Source: Stictocephala bisonia
Lineage: Eukaryota; Arthropoda; Insecta; Hemiptera; Membracidae
DNA: 64,000 nucleotides
Direction: 5' to 3'
Assembly: GCA_035578905.1 (NCBI GenBank)
Contig: JAQJVL010000157.1
Location: 1,426,001 to 1,490,000 of the forward strand
Each line of letters begins with the position of its first letter. Positions within the stretch are counted from its first letter, which is position 1. Under the pieces are notes generated by a model. That model ran no database searches, had not been told where the DNA came from, and saw nothing but the letters and a program-made list of their open reading frames with translations. A program made the translations under genes and the position numbers. Positions 23,693 through 34,881 of this stretch are shown here, one piece after another.

Positions 23693-24360
23693 TGTGGCGA
23701 GCGCCACCCGCGGGCGGAGATGCAACTATCGCGTGCGCATGCGCGAGGATCTGGGAAGGGTGCGGCGTACGCAGTCGTCGCCACGCAGGGGAGTCGTCGA
23801 CACGCAGTGGTGGAGACGCCGGGACGAGTGAGGCCGCTCACTCGACAGCTAAGTTTCTAGTTTTAGTATTCTTTCTAAATTAATAATATCTATTATGTTT
23901 CGGTTAGGCTAAATTAACCATTAAGGGGGGGGAGTAGTTTCCGATGGGTAGGTTTTAATCAGTCAATTAAATGTAGGGTTTGGGAAGTCTAGGGCACGAG
24001 GGGATCGCAGCCAACCAGTTATTTTACCATTATACTAAATCTCTTAATTAACCTGTAATTAAATTACCCTTAAGGTAGATCACTCTTAGTGCTGATCAAA
24101 GCTGGTTGTGATTGATAGGCACCGTTCGCAAGCACTCACGCGGCCAACACCATTGTACCAGCCCGCACGTTTCTAACGTGGTGGAACAGGCGACGATTAT
24201 TAATCAGCGATGATTTCACACGGCCTCTGGTAATTAATCTTTTGCTATTCAATTCAATCTATAACTGCGCATTTAATCCGGGTTCATTTTCGCGCCTTAC
24301 CCCGCAATTTGCCAGCCAAGCACATCTCATCTCATCCCTTTTTCGTCGCCGTCCGCCGCA
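23693..24360 (+). repeat. 3' LTR
   Basis: 668 bp, paired with 18310-18978 and followed by the AGTT duplication at 24361. Confidence 0.95.
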
Positions 24361-25938
24361 AGTTCACGATAACACTTTCACATTCTCAACTTCCCTTTTA
24401 ACCTTAGCACTCCTCGTGTCATCTGGGTCGTTCTCTTCAGAATAATTTAAAGCGTTATTAATCATACAGAAAGCCTCTGCTATTCCTTTACTAGTCAAGG
24501 TTTTAACACTTTCAGGTTCTTCTTCCTTATCGGATCCTTCAGAAAACCTATCATCTTCTATTGTTAATAGGTCTTCGGTAACTAGCTCTTCTTGTAGTGT
24601 AATCAATTCATCAACATCCGCTTCATCTACGTCTGTGAATCCCACACGCTGTGCCATATCCACAATATATTTTGACGTTGTTCTGACATTTTCAGTCATT
24701 TCTACATCATATTTCTGGTCACAAATTTTTCCAAACACCATTCATACATTTAGGTTTCAATTCATTCCAGGATTTGCCTATGATATCAATAGCCATTTTG
24801 ATGTTGAACTGTTTCCAAAAGTCCTTAATAGATAATTTATCATCAGCATCACAAGTTTTAATCAGTAAAGAAAATGTATGTTTAAGATAGTTGGCTTTAA
24901 TAGCTGAAATAACACCTTGGTCCATAGGCTGCAATATGGACGTAGTGTTCGGGGGTAGAAACATAACTTTAATGTTCTCATTTATTTCACTTATTTCAGG
25001 AGGGTGGCTTGGAACATTATCTACCAGAATAAAAATTTTAAAAGGAATCTTTTCTTCATAGCAATACACTTTTAAATCATTTTGCAGCACTAGTGAAATA
25101 TAATCATGAAATATTTTACCCGTCATCCAGCCTTTTTTACTCGACCATATATATTTGTCAACATATATTTGTCACAGCCTTTTAGTGCTCAGGGGTTTTC
25201 TGAATGGTAAACCATCAGTGGTTTAAGTTTGAAATCCCCAGAAGCATTTGCACCAAAGAGTAATGTGCAGCGATCTTTAGCAGCTTTAAATCCAGGAGCA
25301 GTTTTCTCCTTAATAGAAATAAATGTTTTGCTTGGCATTCGCTTCCAAAATAGGCCAGTTTCGTCAAGGTTAAAATCCTGTTTGGCCGTATACCCCTCCT
25401 TTTCAATAAAATTTTTAAAAGTTATAGCCTTAAAAGTTTCAGCGCCTACATTGTCTGCCGATGCCGCCTCACCTGTTAATTTTAAACTGTGAAAAGCGTT
25501 GCGTGCCTTGAAACGGTCAAACCACTCTTTACTGGCATTAAAGTCTGGGGCGTTTTGATCATCCTTAGTAATTTCTGTATAGATAGCTCTTGCTTTCTCT
25601 TGGATGACTGCCATCGAAATGGGTGCATGGAGCTGATTATAATGTTCAATCCAGTTTGACAGTAGTTTTTCCATTTTCTCCATCGAATCAGATCTGGACT
25701 TAGATACACGTGCTAAACTTAAATTTGTAGAAGACTGCACACTCTTACGAATAGTTTCAGCATTTGATCGGATTGTCCTAATAGATGACTCTGGAAGGCC
25801 CATCACTCGGTGGATATCAATTATACACTCCCCTTTATCGAGACGTTTTAAAAATTCAAGTTTAACTTCTAAAGAAAGATAATGTCTAACACGTTTATTA
25901 CTTACATCTATCTGTTACTTCTCACGTTTTCCCGACAT
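24361..25938 (-). pseudogene. Tigger (pogo-like) transposase, main part
   Basis: The start MSGKREK at 25938 is followed by an in-frame stop at codon 8. Then comes the helix-turn-helix segment SNKRVRHYLSLEVKLEFLKR, a CENP-B/Tc5-type DNA-binding block (25750-25480) and the catalytic domain. All three acids are visible: FNLDETGLFWKRM, ILVDNVPSHPP and LQPMDQGVI. Further breaks are a stop plus frameshift near 25190-25130, a frameshift near 24740 and one near 24385. The gene continues at 18309 beyond the LTR element. It is inactive but still easily recognised. Confidence 0.88.
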
Positions 25939-26165
25939 TATAACACAACTTACAACAATATTTTTCACAATGCCACGCCACAAGAAGTAAATTGTACACC
26001 ACTAATGCGAATAAATAAACAACAGTTCTCGAGAGAAAGAGACAGATAGACGGGTGGGGCGCGCCTGAGGAATGTTGGTGGGTTGGTGTTGGTGGGGGGT
26101 CCGGCCCATCCGCGTATAAGCGAAACCGCGTAAATCGGGACCGCGTATAACGAGGACTACCTGTA

Positions 26166-27238
26166 TTCTGAGAAAAGTAAAATCAAACAAATATTTTTCA
26201 ATTATTTTTTACTGCACCCCAGACATTTCCCACATGGAACAAATGAATGAAGTATTAAGGTACATTGAAATTTCTAATTGGGAGTGTAAAATAGTTGAGA
26301 GCTTTGTTAATTTCATTGTTAGTCACAAAAAAACTGGCGAGAGAATTTCTCAAGAAATACTATCAACACTGAAAGAAGATGGATTGGAAATAAAAAACTG
26401 GACAGGGGTTTGACAATGGGTCTAACATGGCTGGCATTCATTGTACAAACAAGTTGCTACAAAAAAAGATATATCTTTGGACACTGGATCTCACCTTCTG
26501 AATGGGCTGAGCAATAAAATAGTAAAAAGATGGGAAAATGGAATTGATAACATTATAAACAAAGCAGTGAAGACATGTGATGAATTAGGAATTGAAAGTA
26601 ATTGGGAAGACAAACGCATCAAATGAAAAAGGCTTTGGACTTGGAAATGGTAGATAATGACTGCTATTTACTTCCACCGAAACAAGCTTTTTAGCGAGAA
26701 TGCTTTTGCGTCTTTGACAAACTAATAACGGAAATGACAAAGATCGAAAGCATATGAAACTATATCCACTGACTTTCAGTTTTTGGCAGGTTCCTCGTTG
26801 AAAAACTGGTCTGTATCTGCACTTGAAAATTGTGCCATTGACTTTGGCCTGAAATACCATAAGGATGTGGTGGATACCTATGAACTAGTAAAGGAAATAG
26901 TTATCTTAAAATGTCAAACAATCAAACTTTTTGATGGCGTAGCATTAGCTACTCATTTAGATCTGTCGAAAGACATACATTCTCATTATTTTCAAGATGT
27001 GTATCCAAATATAGAAATAAGTCTCAGGATATTTCTCTCCATGCCCGTAACTGTGGCTAGTTGTGAACGCCTATCAAGTTTGGCAATTCTCTCCATTGAA
27101 TACGAAACAGCTGCTAGCCTTTGCTTCGATGATGTCATCGATGAGTTTGCTTGTATCAAAGCTAGGAGATGTAAATATGAATGTAGATGCTTGTCAAACA
27201 GCTTAACTGTCTTTATTGTTGATTTAATTACATTTTGA
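26166..27238 (+). pseudogene. hAT transposase (ZMYM1-like), C-terminal part
   Basis: This resumes the hAT reading after the Tigger: FSIIFYCTPDISHMEQMNEV, TGERISQEILSTLKED, then QGFDNGSNMAG after a frameshift. The family normally has Asp at the position read Tyr in FYCTPDISH, so a catalytic residue is lost. The final open frame (26783-27238) has FLSMPVTVASCERLSSL, the start of the hATC dimerisation domain. A deletion there joins it to AILSIEYETAASLCFDDVID. Several stops occur. Confidence 0.85.
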
Positions 27239-27879
27239 AGTTATGAAACTTTGTTTTTCATTGTTGTTCTTACGATGTCTCAATGCAACCCAAATATACA
27301 TACAATTAGAATTTAGATAATATATTACGAAAAAAAGAAAAAAACAAATAATTACGTACTTGTTTAAAATGCAAGCTTAGGAGTGTTAGTGGTGTGTCTT
27401 ACGAACTTAAACTTCTTTAAAGTAGAAATAATAAAATCCTCAGTACTTACATTACGCAATTTTAATAAGGAAAATCTAAATACTATCAGATTTCCAGAGC
27501 AAATTTAAGTGGATGCTACCAGAATTGACAGTTGAACATAAACAAACCGCTATACATACTCACAAAGAGTCAACATCTTTGATGATGTTTAAATAAATTA
27601 ATGTTATACTTTCAAGTAGCCTAAACCCATAAGATAAAGTATTGCCTTCTATGAATGCAGGCTGTAGATAAACTTCTAGTGTAAAGTAATTACGTGTTAT
27701 CTCAAAGTGTGCACTAAAAAATCTCCATTGATACGGCAAGAACTGCTCTAAAACATACGAATCACGTCAATTTTACTCCTAAAATTTCAAACAGATTGGG
27801 GAGAGGGCCCCGAACCCCTGAAAAGGTGCAAAATCAACTGGATTCGCCAAGGGCGCAGCTTAGGCTAGCTACGCCTCTG
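27239..27879. other. hAT 3' non-coding end
   Basis: Sequence from the transposase stop to the terminal repeat of the hAT. The last 100 bases hold the subterminal GGAGAGGGCCCCGAACCCC stretch. Confidence 0.55.
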
Positions 27880-27887
27880 TTAATACA

Positions 27888-28241
27888 GGATGAATTTTCA
27901 ACATTGGCATTGCCTTCTTATTTAATCTGTATTCATTGCAGTGATTAAATAGCCTAACCGTAGGGGGAAACAAACCATGTGCGGTATTTTCATGTAATTG
28001 GATAAAACATGAAAATACAAAGTTCTTGATGGAGATATGGCTTGCTGTTAGGAGAAGAGGATTTTCCAACTGCCCAGTGTCATGTTCAATACGAGATTGG
28101 AGATTGTGTAGGCATACTGGTAGAATGATCATGTATATCAATTAAAATTCCTTGTCAACATTTTCTCCAAACTGTGTCTATGAGCTTTAGTTTGGAACCC
28201 CCATATAGATTTTTTAATATGTTCGTTTGTTCTTTTTTTAG
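27888..28241 (+). other. end of the 19-kb intron
   Basis: Unique-looking sequence after the hAT. It ends with the polypyrimidine/acceptor tcttttttag before the exon at 28242. Open frames overlapping here are shadows of the exon. Confidence 0.5.
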
Positions 28242-28381
28242 GTTTTCTACCCATGAAACACAAACTGATACACCATTTGTACTTGGATACTGGCTTGATA
28301 AATTCAAACATAAAATAAATCCTAGTATGGGAAGTATGCTCAATAGCTATTTGATTTTGAAATTTCTTCAGCAATACACAG
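28242..28381 (+). CDS. PAF acetylhydrolase, exon with the catalytic His
   Basis: Joining the AA of the exon ending 9250 with the G at 28242 gives Lys. The exon then reads FSTHETQTDTPFVLGYWLDK and later NSYLILKFLQQYTG. THETQTDTPF matches the GSVHQNFADF block of the family, whose His completes the Ser-Asp-His triad. The acceptor is ttttttag and the donor gtaaca at 28382. The end is phase 1 (G), completed by GC at 34763. No stop or frameshift despite the 19-kb transposon-laden intron before it. Confidence 0.93.
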
Positions 28382-28811
28382 GTAACATTGATTCACATAA
28401 CATTTAAGGTTATAGTACTAGAGTATAAAGATTATTTATACCTTATTTTATTTTAATTAAGGATTGTGCCTACGATTATAGATTTTCTACATGATTTATG
28501 CATTTTATAATCAAAAAATAAGTTATGCAATAGCCTATTGTACCAAAACAAATATTTCTTGTTTGTTGTTGGCTTGAAGAAATATTTTACATTTATCCAG
28601 CTCACTTCTCCCATCTCGGGTCTTATTCCGCTACTGTTAACCTTTTGCGCTCCATGGGCGAACTGAGTCCGACATTGCTATTTTCTCGTTCCACTCTATT
28701 GGCGAACTCAGTCCGACATCAGTTATCAATCTTATATTTCATTTCCAGTTTGTTCCAAATATTGTTAAAAGTGTTTATAGTTGCCATGGTAATATTTACT
28801 TGTCTTTTTAG
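28382..28811. other. intron start; piggyBac-like end
   Basis: No coding sequence. At 28637 a TTAA is followed by CCTTTTGCGCTCC, and GGCGAACTSAGTCCGACAT occurs twice (about 28658 and 28703). That is the layout of piggyBac-like subterminal repeats, but no second end was found. Confidence 0.45.
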
Positions 28812-31088
28812 TAGGGGTGTGCGAGTAGTGATTTTTGAGTTCGAGTCGAGTCGAATAGTTAGCATTTTTTTTTTTTTTTAGTATCGAGTATTTGCGAGCG
28901 AGTATTTACAGAAGGATTTCCTGTTCACCCAAGACAACTGTATAAGGCAAACACTATCCTAAGCCTATGTTAAGTTTTGCCAGATTCGTAAATATATACA
29001 TCTAAACTGAACACAATAATTTTGATTTATTTGTAACTGTAACATTTGATAAATAAAACTTTTTACTTCTTGCCTTCCTACATTTTTATGTGGCATTATT
29101 TGTTAAACCTTTTTTCATAACTAATATTATGTAAGAAACTAAGAAAGTATATTGTTAATTGAAACAACGTGGATTATAAAGATTTAATCTGTTCACTCAT
29201 ATCACAGATCAGATTTTCTATGCTAGCCAATTATACTGTTTCACAGCGGACCGATACGTTTATCTGACGGTTAAGTTCAAAGTGTACTGCGAAAACGTAG
29301 CGAAGCTTGATGGCAAAAGTTGCATTCAACCAAACTGATGCTAAAATTCAGGCGTCATCATCAAATGCAGTCATTTGCTTTCAGAATTGCCTCCTCTCAA
29401 CAAAATTTGAATGTGTACACACCAAGAAGAGCGGATTTGTATTCTGTAGGTATTTAATTCAGTAATATCAAGGTTTCAACTAACCAGAAATAAGCTGTGA
29501 ATTATATAATCAAATTTGAAAATCCGGATGACAAAGACTGTAGTTCAATCGATTGATAATAATAACTAAGCAGGATTACTAAAAATAAATTTTAAAGTCG
29601 CTTAGAATGAGTCAGTTTTTAAATTTTGATCGGTAATGAAATGTGTGCAACTAGAAACTACTTTGATACATGAGGATACACTGAACAACAGATAAATAAT
29701 TATTTCATAATGAGAAATTAATGAAAACCTGGCATAATCGAATAAAAACCATAGACGTAGTCGGCTAATATAACAGGTCTAGCCGATATTGGCGACGAGA
29801 TGCAGTCTGGAATATCAGCTAAGTGCCAACTAGTGACAGTGAAGATTGTGGGCAGCTAAATTATAAATTTATGAATAAAAAACGAGACGTATGATATGGC
29901 TTTGGTTCAGTAAAAATTATTTTCCAAGTCTCTAAATTTGTGATATTTTGTTTAGAAAAGGTCTTCCAACATGTTTCTCCCTCACTTGGATTGATTATAT
30001 TTAACAACAGGTAACCGTTCAGTGAGTTTACGAATCAAAATTATCGTACTTTACCACCTTTTACACTCCAACTGTGTTATTATCTAACCTAGTCAGAAAA
30101 CCGTTCAACAATTTGACAGGAAAAAATATTGTATGCGCAAATGTTACACACAGTTTTGGCGATCTAAGGTGTTTACGGAATAATAATTAATAGACATTCG
30201 CCACGGATATGTGTATATATATTTTATTTAACGGAAAATAAATCAATAATATTGTGTCACACGCTGCTAGAACGTCATTACCACATTTTATATGATACGA
30301 TACAGTATTTTCTTATGTCAACCATTGGCCGATTCCCTGCTCAGATTAAAAAACAAAATATACCTCAATCGACTCGCAAGAAATATACGATAATTTCAGT
30401 TCCCAAAAGGAGCTGAACGGTTGGAGATGGACTTTCGCCTAGGGGAAGTTTGATTCTTGGGATGTAAAGTGATCCGATCTCGGGACCCTTTTGATTGAGT
30501 GATATTATTGATATGAACGGAAATATGCATAATTTCCATGGTGTACAGACCATTAGACTTGTATCGGTAACAGGTCTTTTTGAGTATCTTGAACTAGATC
30601 TCTTGTCCCCTTTCTTGGTTCATAAAGATACTAACCAGCACTTCTGTTTTATTCACGCTATTTTAGGCTAGGTTACAAGTGACTAGTAGACTCGGACAGC
30701 CAACATGTGTGATCGCTACTACGGTACTTATTTGCCATGATTGCTACCTTCCCAGCTCTGTTGATCACTTTGAATTGAACTAGTTCAAATCATAATGAAT
30801 GAACTCGTTCACTACGCCGACTAGTTCATTTGACTGTCGTCGTGTACTATCTATTCTTACGTGTATTGTTTAGTTCATAATTACGCGTACCAAACTGATA
30901 ACGTATGATTAAGGGTAAAATAAAACACAAGAAAGCGCACCATTTTATTCATAAGTTATAAAACTGTTTAATCTTAAAACTAAATTAAGATGTAAATCTG
31001 ATATTTCGTGAAATACTCATTCGAACCGAGTTCGAGTAGTAAAATACTCGATCAAATACTCGAAGTTCCGAGTACTCGCACACCCCTA
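28812..31088. mobile_element. 2.3-kb non-autonomous element with TAGGGGTGTGCGAGTA ends
   Basis: The left end TAGGGGTGTGCGAGTA and right end TACTCGCACACCCCTA are inverted copies. Both are followed internally by GAGTCGAG/TTCGAG-type and ATACTCG repeats. No transposase frame was seen. The TIR style suggests hAT, but the expected 8-bp duplication is not convincing (CTTTTTAG versus CTTCTATC). It includes a segment at about 30720-30860 that is related to 57745-57880. Confidence 0.7.
30720..30860 (-). repeat. dispersed repeat shared with 57.8 kb
   Basis: On the minus strand it shares ATGATTTGAACTAGTTCA and CAGAGCTGGGAAGG, in the same order and spacing, with 57780-57880 on the plus strand. It is a dispersed family of unknown class. 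Confidence 0.7.
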
Positions 31089-32402
31089 CTTCTATCATAT
31101 AATATCAATATTTGGGGGGGGGGGGGAAATGCTCGTTACTTTATAAAGTGACTAGTTCACGGCAGTGTTTGACCATTGCAAAAGCGACGGTAACCAATCC
31201 ATTTCAAATAAAGAAGGATATAGATTGCTATATCTAATTTTATAAGTCTTAGTCTATATAAAGGGTGATTTTTGAGGTTCTCCCCCCACTTCTGCAACGC
31301 ATTCTACTGGTAAAAATAGAATGAACAAATAAATATTCTGTAATAATAGGTCAGAAATTACTTTGTTGACAATTTAGAGATAAAGATGTACCTGTAATTC
31401 CAGGATAAACATTGAAATAAAGCCATACTGAACTTCTGGAAAGGTAAATTAAGTAGAAAATGTTGTGGTTTCAATATCAGTTTGTCCTAAAAAGCTACTA
31501 AAATAGGTTTCAAAACTTAACTATTAGTAGTTTCTGAGGAATTTATGGGTAAATGGGCATGAAACCCATTTTTTTATATAATCATGCCATCATACCTTAC
31601 TATAAAGTAGGGTAAAATTATTTCCGCATGCGAAGAGTATGTGGAATTTAAATTTCTTCTATATTTACCTCCTGAGGGGTATGGGAAGTCCTCAATGTTC
31701 CTTTTTTTGGCCATAAGAATTACATATAGAGAGATTTAAAGAATTGAAAAGTAACAACTGTTCAAATGTAAATAATGATTTCCAAAAAGCATGAACCGTG
31801 CTGTTTGTAATATTGAAGAGGTTAGATGATTCATAATGTTAAACCAGGGAAGGCTGTAAGCATGGTTTTATTTACATTCGATTGTATGAATCCTCTCTAA
31901 GTGGATTTGAAGGTTTTTTATTTTGTGTTATATAGTTAACTTACCCTTATTTGTATTTAAAAATGACATGCCGAGGCTGAAGGCTGAGGTTACGTGAGCA
32001 CAACGAGTTAATGGGTTGGCATGCGAAGCATGTAGGGGTGTCTCCTAGTAAGTACATAATGTCTCTGAACATAATGTGTAAAGAATTTTTATTTTGAGAA
32101 TATTGATGTATTTGAAGTCACAAATGGAACAGAAATAAATAAGAAACATTTAATTTTATTTAGCATAATTCATCACTAATTTTAAGAAAATTAAGTTGGT
32201 GGGGCTACTATCCACCTTTTTTACAATTAGTTCTGTACTGTGTCTTTTGACCGGTACATTTTGTTATACTCTTTTCGCCTTCATTTACGTGATTGCCAGA
32301 GAATCGTGCTTGCACTGTCTGCCTGTTACTTTCATGGCTGTTGGCTCAGACTGTTCTGTTCCATGATTCTGGCTTTCGGTTTGCCTGGTTGTCTGCAACC
32401 AC

Positions 32403-32834
32403 AAAACAAGAACAAAGAACAATACTTTTACTTTAATTAACAAACTATCCAACAAAGAAAATAAAAATAAAAAATATGAAAAATCTGGAATATATAAAAT
32501 AAAATGCTCAGAATGCACTTCTTTTTACAAAGGACAAACTAGAAGAACATTTAATTTACTTTACAAAGAACACATACAAGCCATAAGCAACAAAAACTCA
32601 ACATCAGTTAAATCTAACTTTGCTGAACATATTCTCCAGTCAAATCACAGTTGCCAAAATATAAATGAAAATGTTACAATTTTAGAATATGAGAAGAAAG
32701 GAGAAAAAATGAATTCCAAAGAAAATTTACACTTATACATAAACAATTATAATGAACCACAGAACATATTAAATACACAAATTAACATGAAAAATCCTAT
32801 ATATGAAAAAATAAGAGAAATTAAAAAAACATAA
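32403..32834 (+). pseudogene. Penelope-like element GIY-YIG endonuclease fragment
   Basis: An open frame without an initial Met reads KYEKSGIYKIKCSECTSFY, then KGQTRRTF, YKEHIQAI and NFAEHILQSNHSC, ending at TAA 32832. GIYKI followed by FYKGQTRRTF is the GIY-YIG signature (YIG read here as YKG), with the Arg, EH and AEH...H motifs in order. In Penelope-like retroelements this domain follows the reverse transcriptase and nicks the target. The reverse transcriptase itself is absent, so this is a 5'-truncated copy. Confidence 0.78.
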
Positions 32835-33015
32835 GAATCAAAAGTAAAATTCAACTTACCCACACACTAAATTAATCATATGTTATTTTCATCTGTTTTA
32901 TTTTTATAATTGTTCATTTCTTATAGGTTATATTATTTACACTCTGAAGATGGCCTAAGAGCTGAAACTGGTCATGTATTATTATAAAAAATTAATAAAA
33001 GTGTACTTAATTATA
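32835..33015 (+). repeat. Penelope-like 3' tail
   Basis: It contains CTGAAGATGGCCTAAGAGCT followed by GAAACTGGT, then TTATAAAAAATTAATAAAAG. The same block recurs at about 62547-62612, so it marks the 3' end of this retroelement family. CTGAAGA...GAAAC resembles the conserved core of a hammerhead ribozyme, but the stem between the two boxes is imperfect. Confidence 0.7.
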
Positions 33016-33763
33016 GTTATTATTCAGTTTTAAAATGATATTTTTGGCACTGTTTGATTTGTGAATTTTTATTTAGGCCTAGTTGTTAAGTTTTGTTTAA
33101 GTTTTCATTTTGTCATTCGTTTTATGTTTAGTCTGGATTTTCAAAAAACCGGTACCGTCCTATATTTTATTTTTATTTTCTTAATTTCAATTTTCAGTAC
33201 CGGTACTCAACAAAATCAGTACACAAATGTACGTTGTATTTTAACATCTATAACAAAAAGGTCCATAATGTTGGCCCCACCAAATAAATTTTTCTTAAAA
33301 TTAGTAATATATTATACAGAAAAAATTGAACTTTTGTGCTTATTAATATTTTATATTTTATTTAATTAAATCAGTGTTCTTAAAATTAAATTCTTTACAC
33401 GTTATGTACGTACATTAACATATTTGTAACCCATTTAATAAAGTTATTATACAACAAATGTAAAAACCAGAGTTTTACACCTCAATTTTTTCCATCTAAC
33501 CCCGAATTCCTAAAAAAATAATAATGGTACAGTCCTGAAACTTGCTTTCCTAGCTTTTTCAGGTCAAACTTCAAAAGAAACCACAATACTGTCCAAAGTT
33601 CAATGTGGCTTTATTTCAATGTTAGTCCAGGAATCATAGGGAAATCTTTCAATAGCTGCAACTCATAAACAAAGTGTTTTTGGGACTATGTTTATATAAA
33701 ATTTGTTCATTATTTTTACTAGTAGAATTGTGGGGGGGAAGGAAAAATCTTATGAATCACTCT

Positions 33764-34762
33764 ATATATTGATATAATAATATTACCATACTCTCACATA
33801 CTCAATCTTGAACATACATGGATATAAATCACATGCAAATGCAGGTAATATCCCTGAAGAGGAAAGTCAAAAATATTAGGTTCTTATATAATTCAAACCG
33901 TTATGCATGTCTAAATTAATGATTATTTATATATTCATTAGAGAAAAGAACTTAGTATTTTAGTCAGAAAATTCTTAGTGCTTGGATGTGAGAGAACTTC
34001 GGAGAGGAAAATGTGACTATTAAACAAACGGAGGACGGAACATAAGGAATATAAAAAACACAGATATATTAGTGTGCCTTCTAGCTAAACTTATTGTAAT
34101 CAGTTCGTTCAGCTGTATGATCAATGGGTATTATTTCATTTTTTTTTAAATACTTGTAGACAATGCATAAAATTTCTTAAGAACAACAAAATTTCTCTTA
34201 AAATTGAAACATTTCCTCTTTTCAAAAGAAAATGTGGAACATTTTTATACTATAATATCATAGCTAGATATTTTTATACTATAATTTTAGTATATTTCTA
34301 GTACTTGGTATTAGTTGCATAAATTATTCTATTTTTGTATCAGCTTCATTAATTTAATGTATTTTGTTGAATATATATAGGTATATGGATATATTTTGTA
34401 TTTATGTATGTATATATTTGTGTAACGACGTTTAGTTTATAAATGATTGATTGTGTTGTGCACACTGCATAACGTAGCTTGGTCGTTTTATATAAATTAA
34501 TCACACTAGGAGTAAGAATTATTTTCAATTTAACCAGCATCTGCCATCGCAACTGGAATAGATGGTCAGGTTTAATTCCAATCATCTAATTGTAAAAAAT
34601 ACAAAAATTTGAATGTAATAAATATATTATTATTAATAGTTGTAACATGTTTACCCAATAAAAATATTTACTAATTTTGAGCGTTCTTATTTTTAAAATC
34701 TGGCCATTAAATATGAATTTAGTGTATATGTACATTTAATCCTCCACACATGTTGTTTCCAG
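33764..34762 (+). other. end of last intron, no gene
   Basis: AT-rich sequence ending in the acceptor ttgtttccag before 34763. No coding motif or repeat class recognised. Confidence 0.5.
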
Positions 34763-34881
34763 GCATTCCAGAAGATACAACGAGTATTCAGCGACTGTTG
34801 GAGAGTGAACATCATCTTATAATTGAAGGCACTACTGAACCTGTTCCGGCTCGAAAGTCGTTCTCTTTTCTTATGTGGTGA
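34763..34881 (+). CDS. PAF acetylhydrolase, terminal exon
   Basis: G from 28381 plus GC at 34763 gives Gly. The exon reads GIPEDTTSIQRLLESEH, then HLIIEGTTEPVPARKSF and ends FLMW before TGA at 34879-34881. The LIIEG...VP stretch matches the C-terminal CLIEGDDENLIPG region of PLA2G7-type enzymes. The four exons give about 174 residues, the C-terminal 40 percent of a 400-aa enzyme. No clear poly(A) signal was seen within the first 100 bases after the stop. Confidence 0.9.

Larger units (their letters stand above)
18310..24360 (+). mobile_element. internally deleted Gypsy-type LTR retrotransposon
   Basis: Two LTRs of 669 and 668 bp (TGTGGCG...CCGCA) bound a 4.7-kb interior. The whole is flanked by AGTT (18306-18309 and 24361-24364), a 4-bp duplication typical of Gypsy-type integration. 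A primer-binding-site-like TTGGTAGCAGAGCG follows the left LTR and a purine tract precedes the right one. The only coding remnant is the integrase C-terminus; gag, protease, reverse transcriptase and RNase H are absent, so it could move only with proteins from another copy. The LTRs differ at about five positions, implying a recent insertion. Confidence 0.93.
17738..26163 (-). mobile_element. pogo/Tigger transposon inside the hAT, split by an LTR element
   Basis: The termini CAGGTAGTCCTCGTTATACG (17738) and CGTATAACGAGGACTACCTG (ending 26163) are exact inverted repeats. Both are flanked by TA (17736-17737 and 26164-26165), the pogo/Tc1 duplication. Its minus-strand transposase gene is interrupted by a Gypsy element at 18310-24360. 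Without that insertion the Tigger is about 2.4 kb, usual for the family. Confidence 0.93.
11174..27879 (+). mobile_element. hAT transposon (ZMYM1/DUF4371 type), interrupted
   Basis: The ends are CAGGGACGTAACTAGGC at 11174 and, as reverse complement, CAGAGGCGTAGCTAGCC ending at 27879. Both continue with a related GGGCGC-containing stretch inside. The 8-bp duplication confirms the limits. The plus-strand transposase is in two pieces (16573-17737 and 26166-27238), split by a Tigger element at 17738-26163. The long 5' part (11.2-16.5 kb) carries further insertions, including a MITE at 14438-14754 and a palindrome at 15536-15705. The original element was probably a few kb long. Confidence 0.85.
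31262..33763. mobile_element. long-inverted-repeat (foldback-like) element
   Basis: The ends are AGGGTGATTTTTGAGG and, from the right, AGAGTGATTCATAAG. Inside, both arms share in inverted order TTCTACT(G/A)GTAAAAATA, ACATTGAAATAAAGCCA and TTGTGGTTTC. Deeper in they share GTGTAAAGAATTT and TTGGTGGGGC. Homologous arm sequence is therefore traceable for several hundred bases on each side, up to about 32230 and from 33220. No transposase was recognised. A Penelope-like fragment occupies the centre. Confidence 0.72.

Noticed and set aside
23518..23841. 107-codon open frame in the 3' LTR and its flank
   Set aside because: It lies across the purine tract and LTR, has a low-complexity run from a poly-A stretch, and the LTR copy at 18.3 kb has other frames. 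It is a chance frame.
28138..28374. Open frames on both strands around 28.1-28.4 kb
   Set aside because: They overlap the acetylhydrolase exon 28242-28381 in other frames or extend into the intron.
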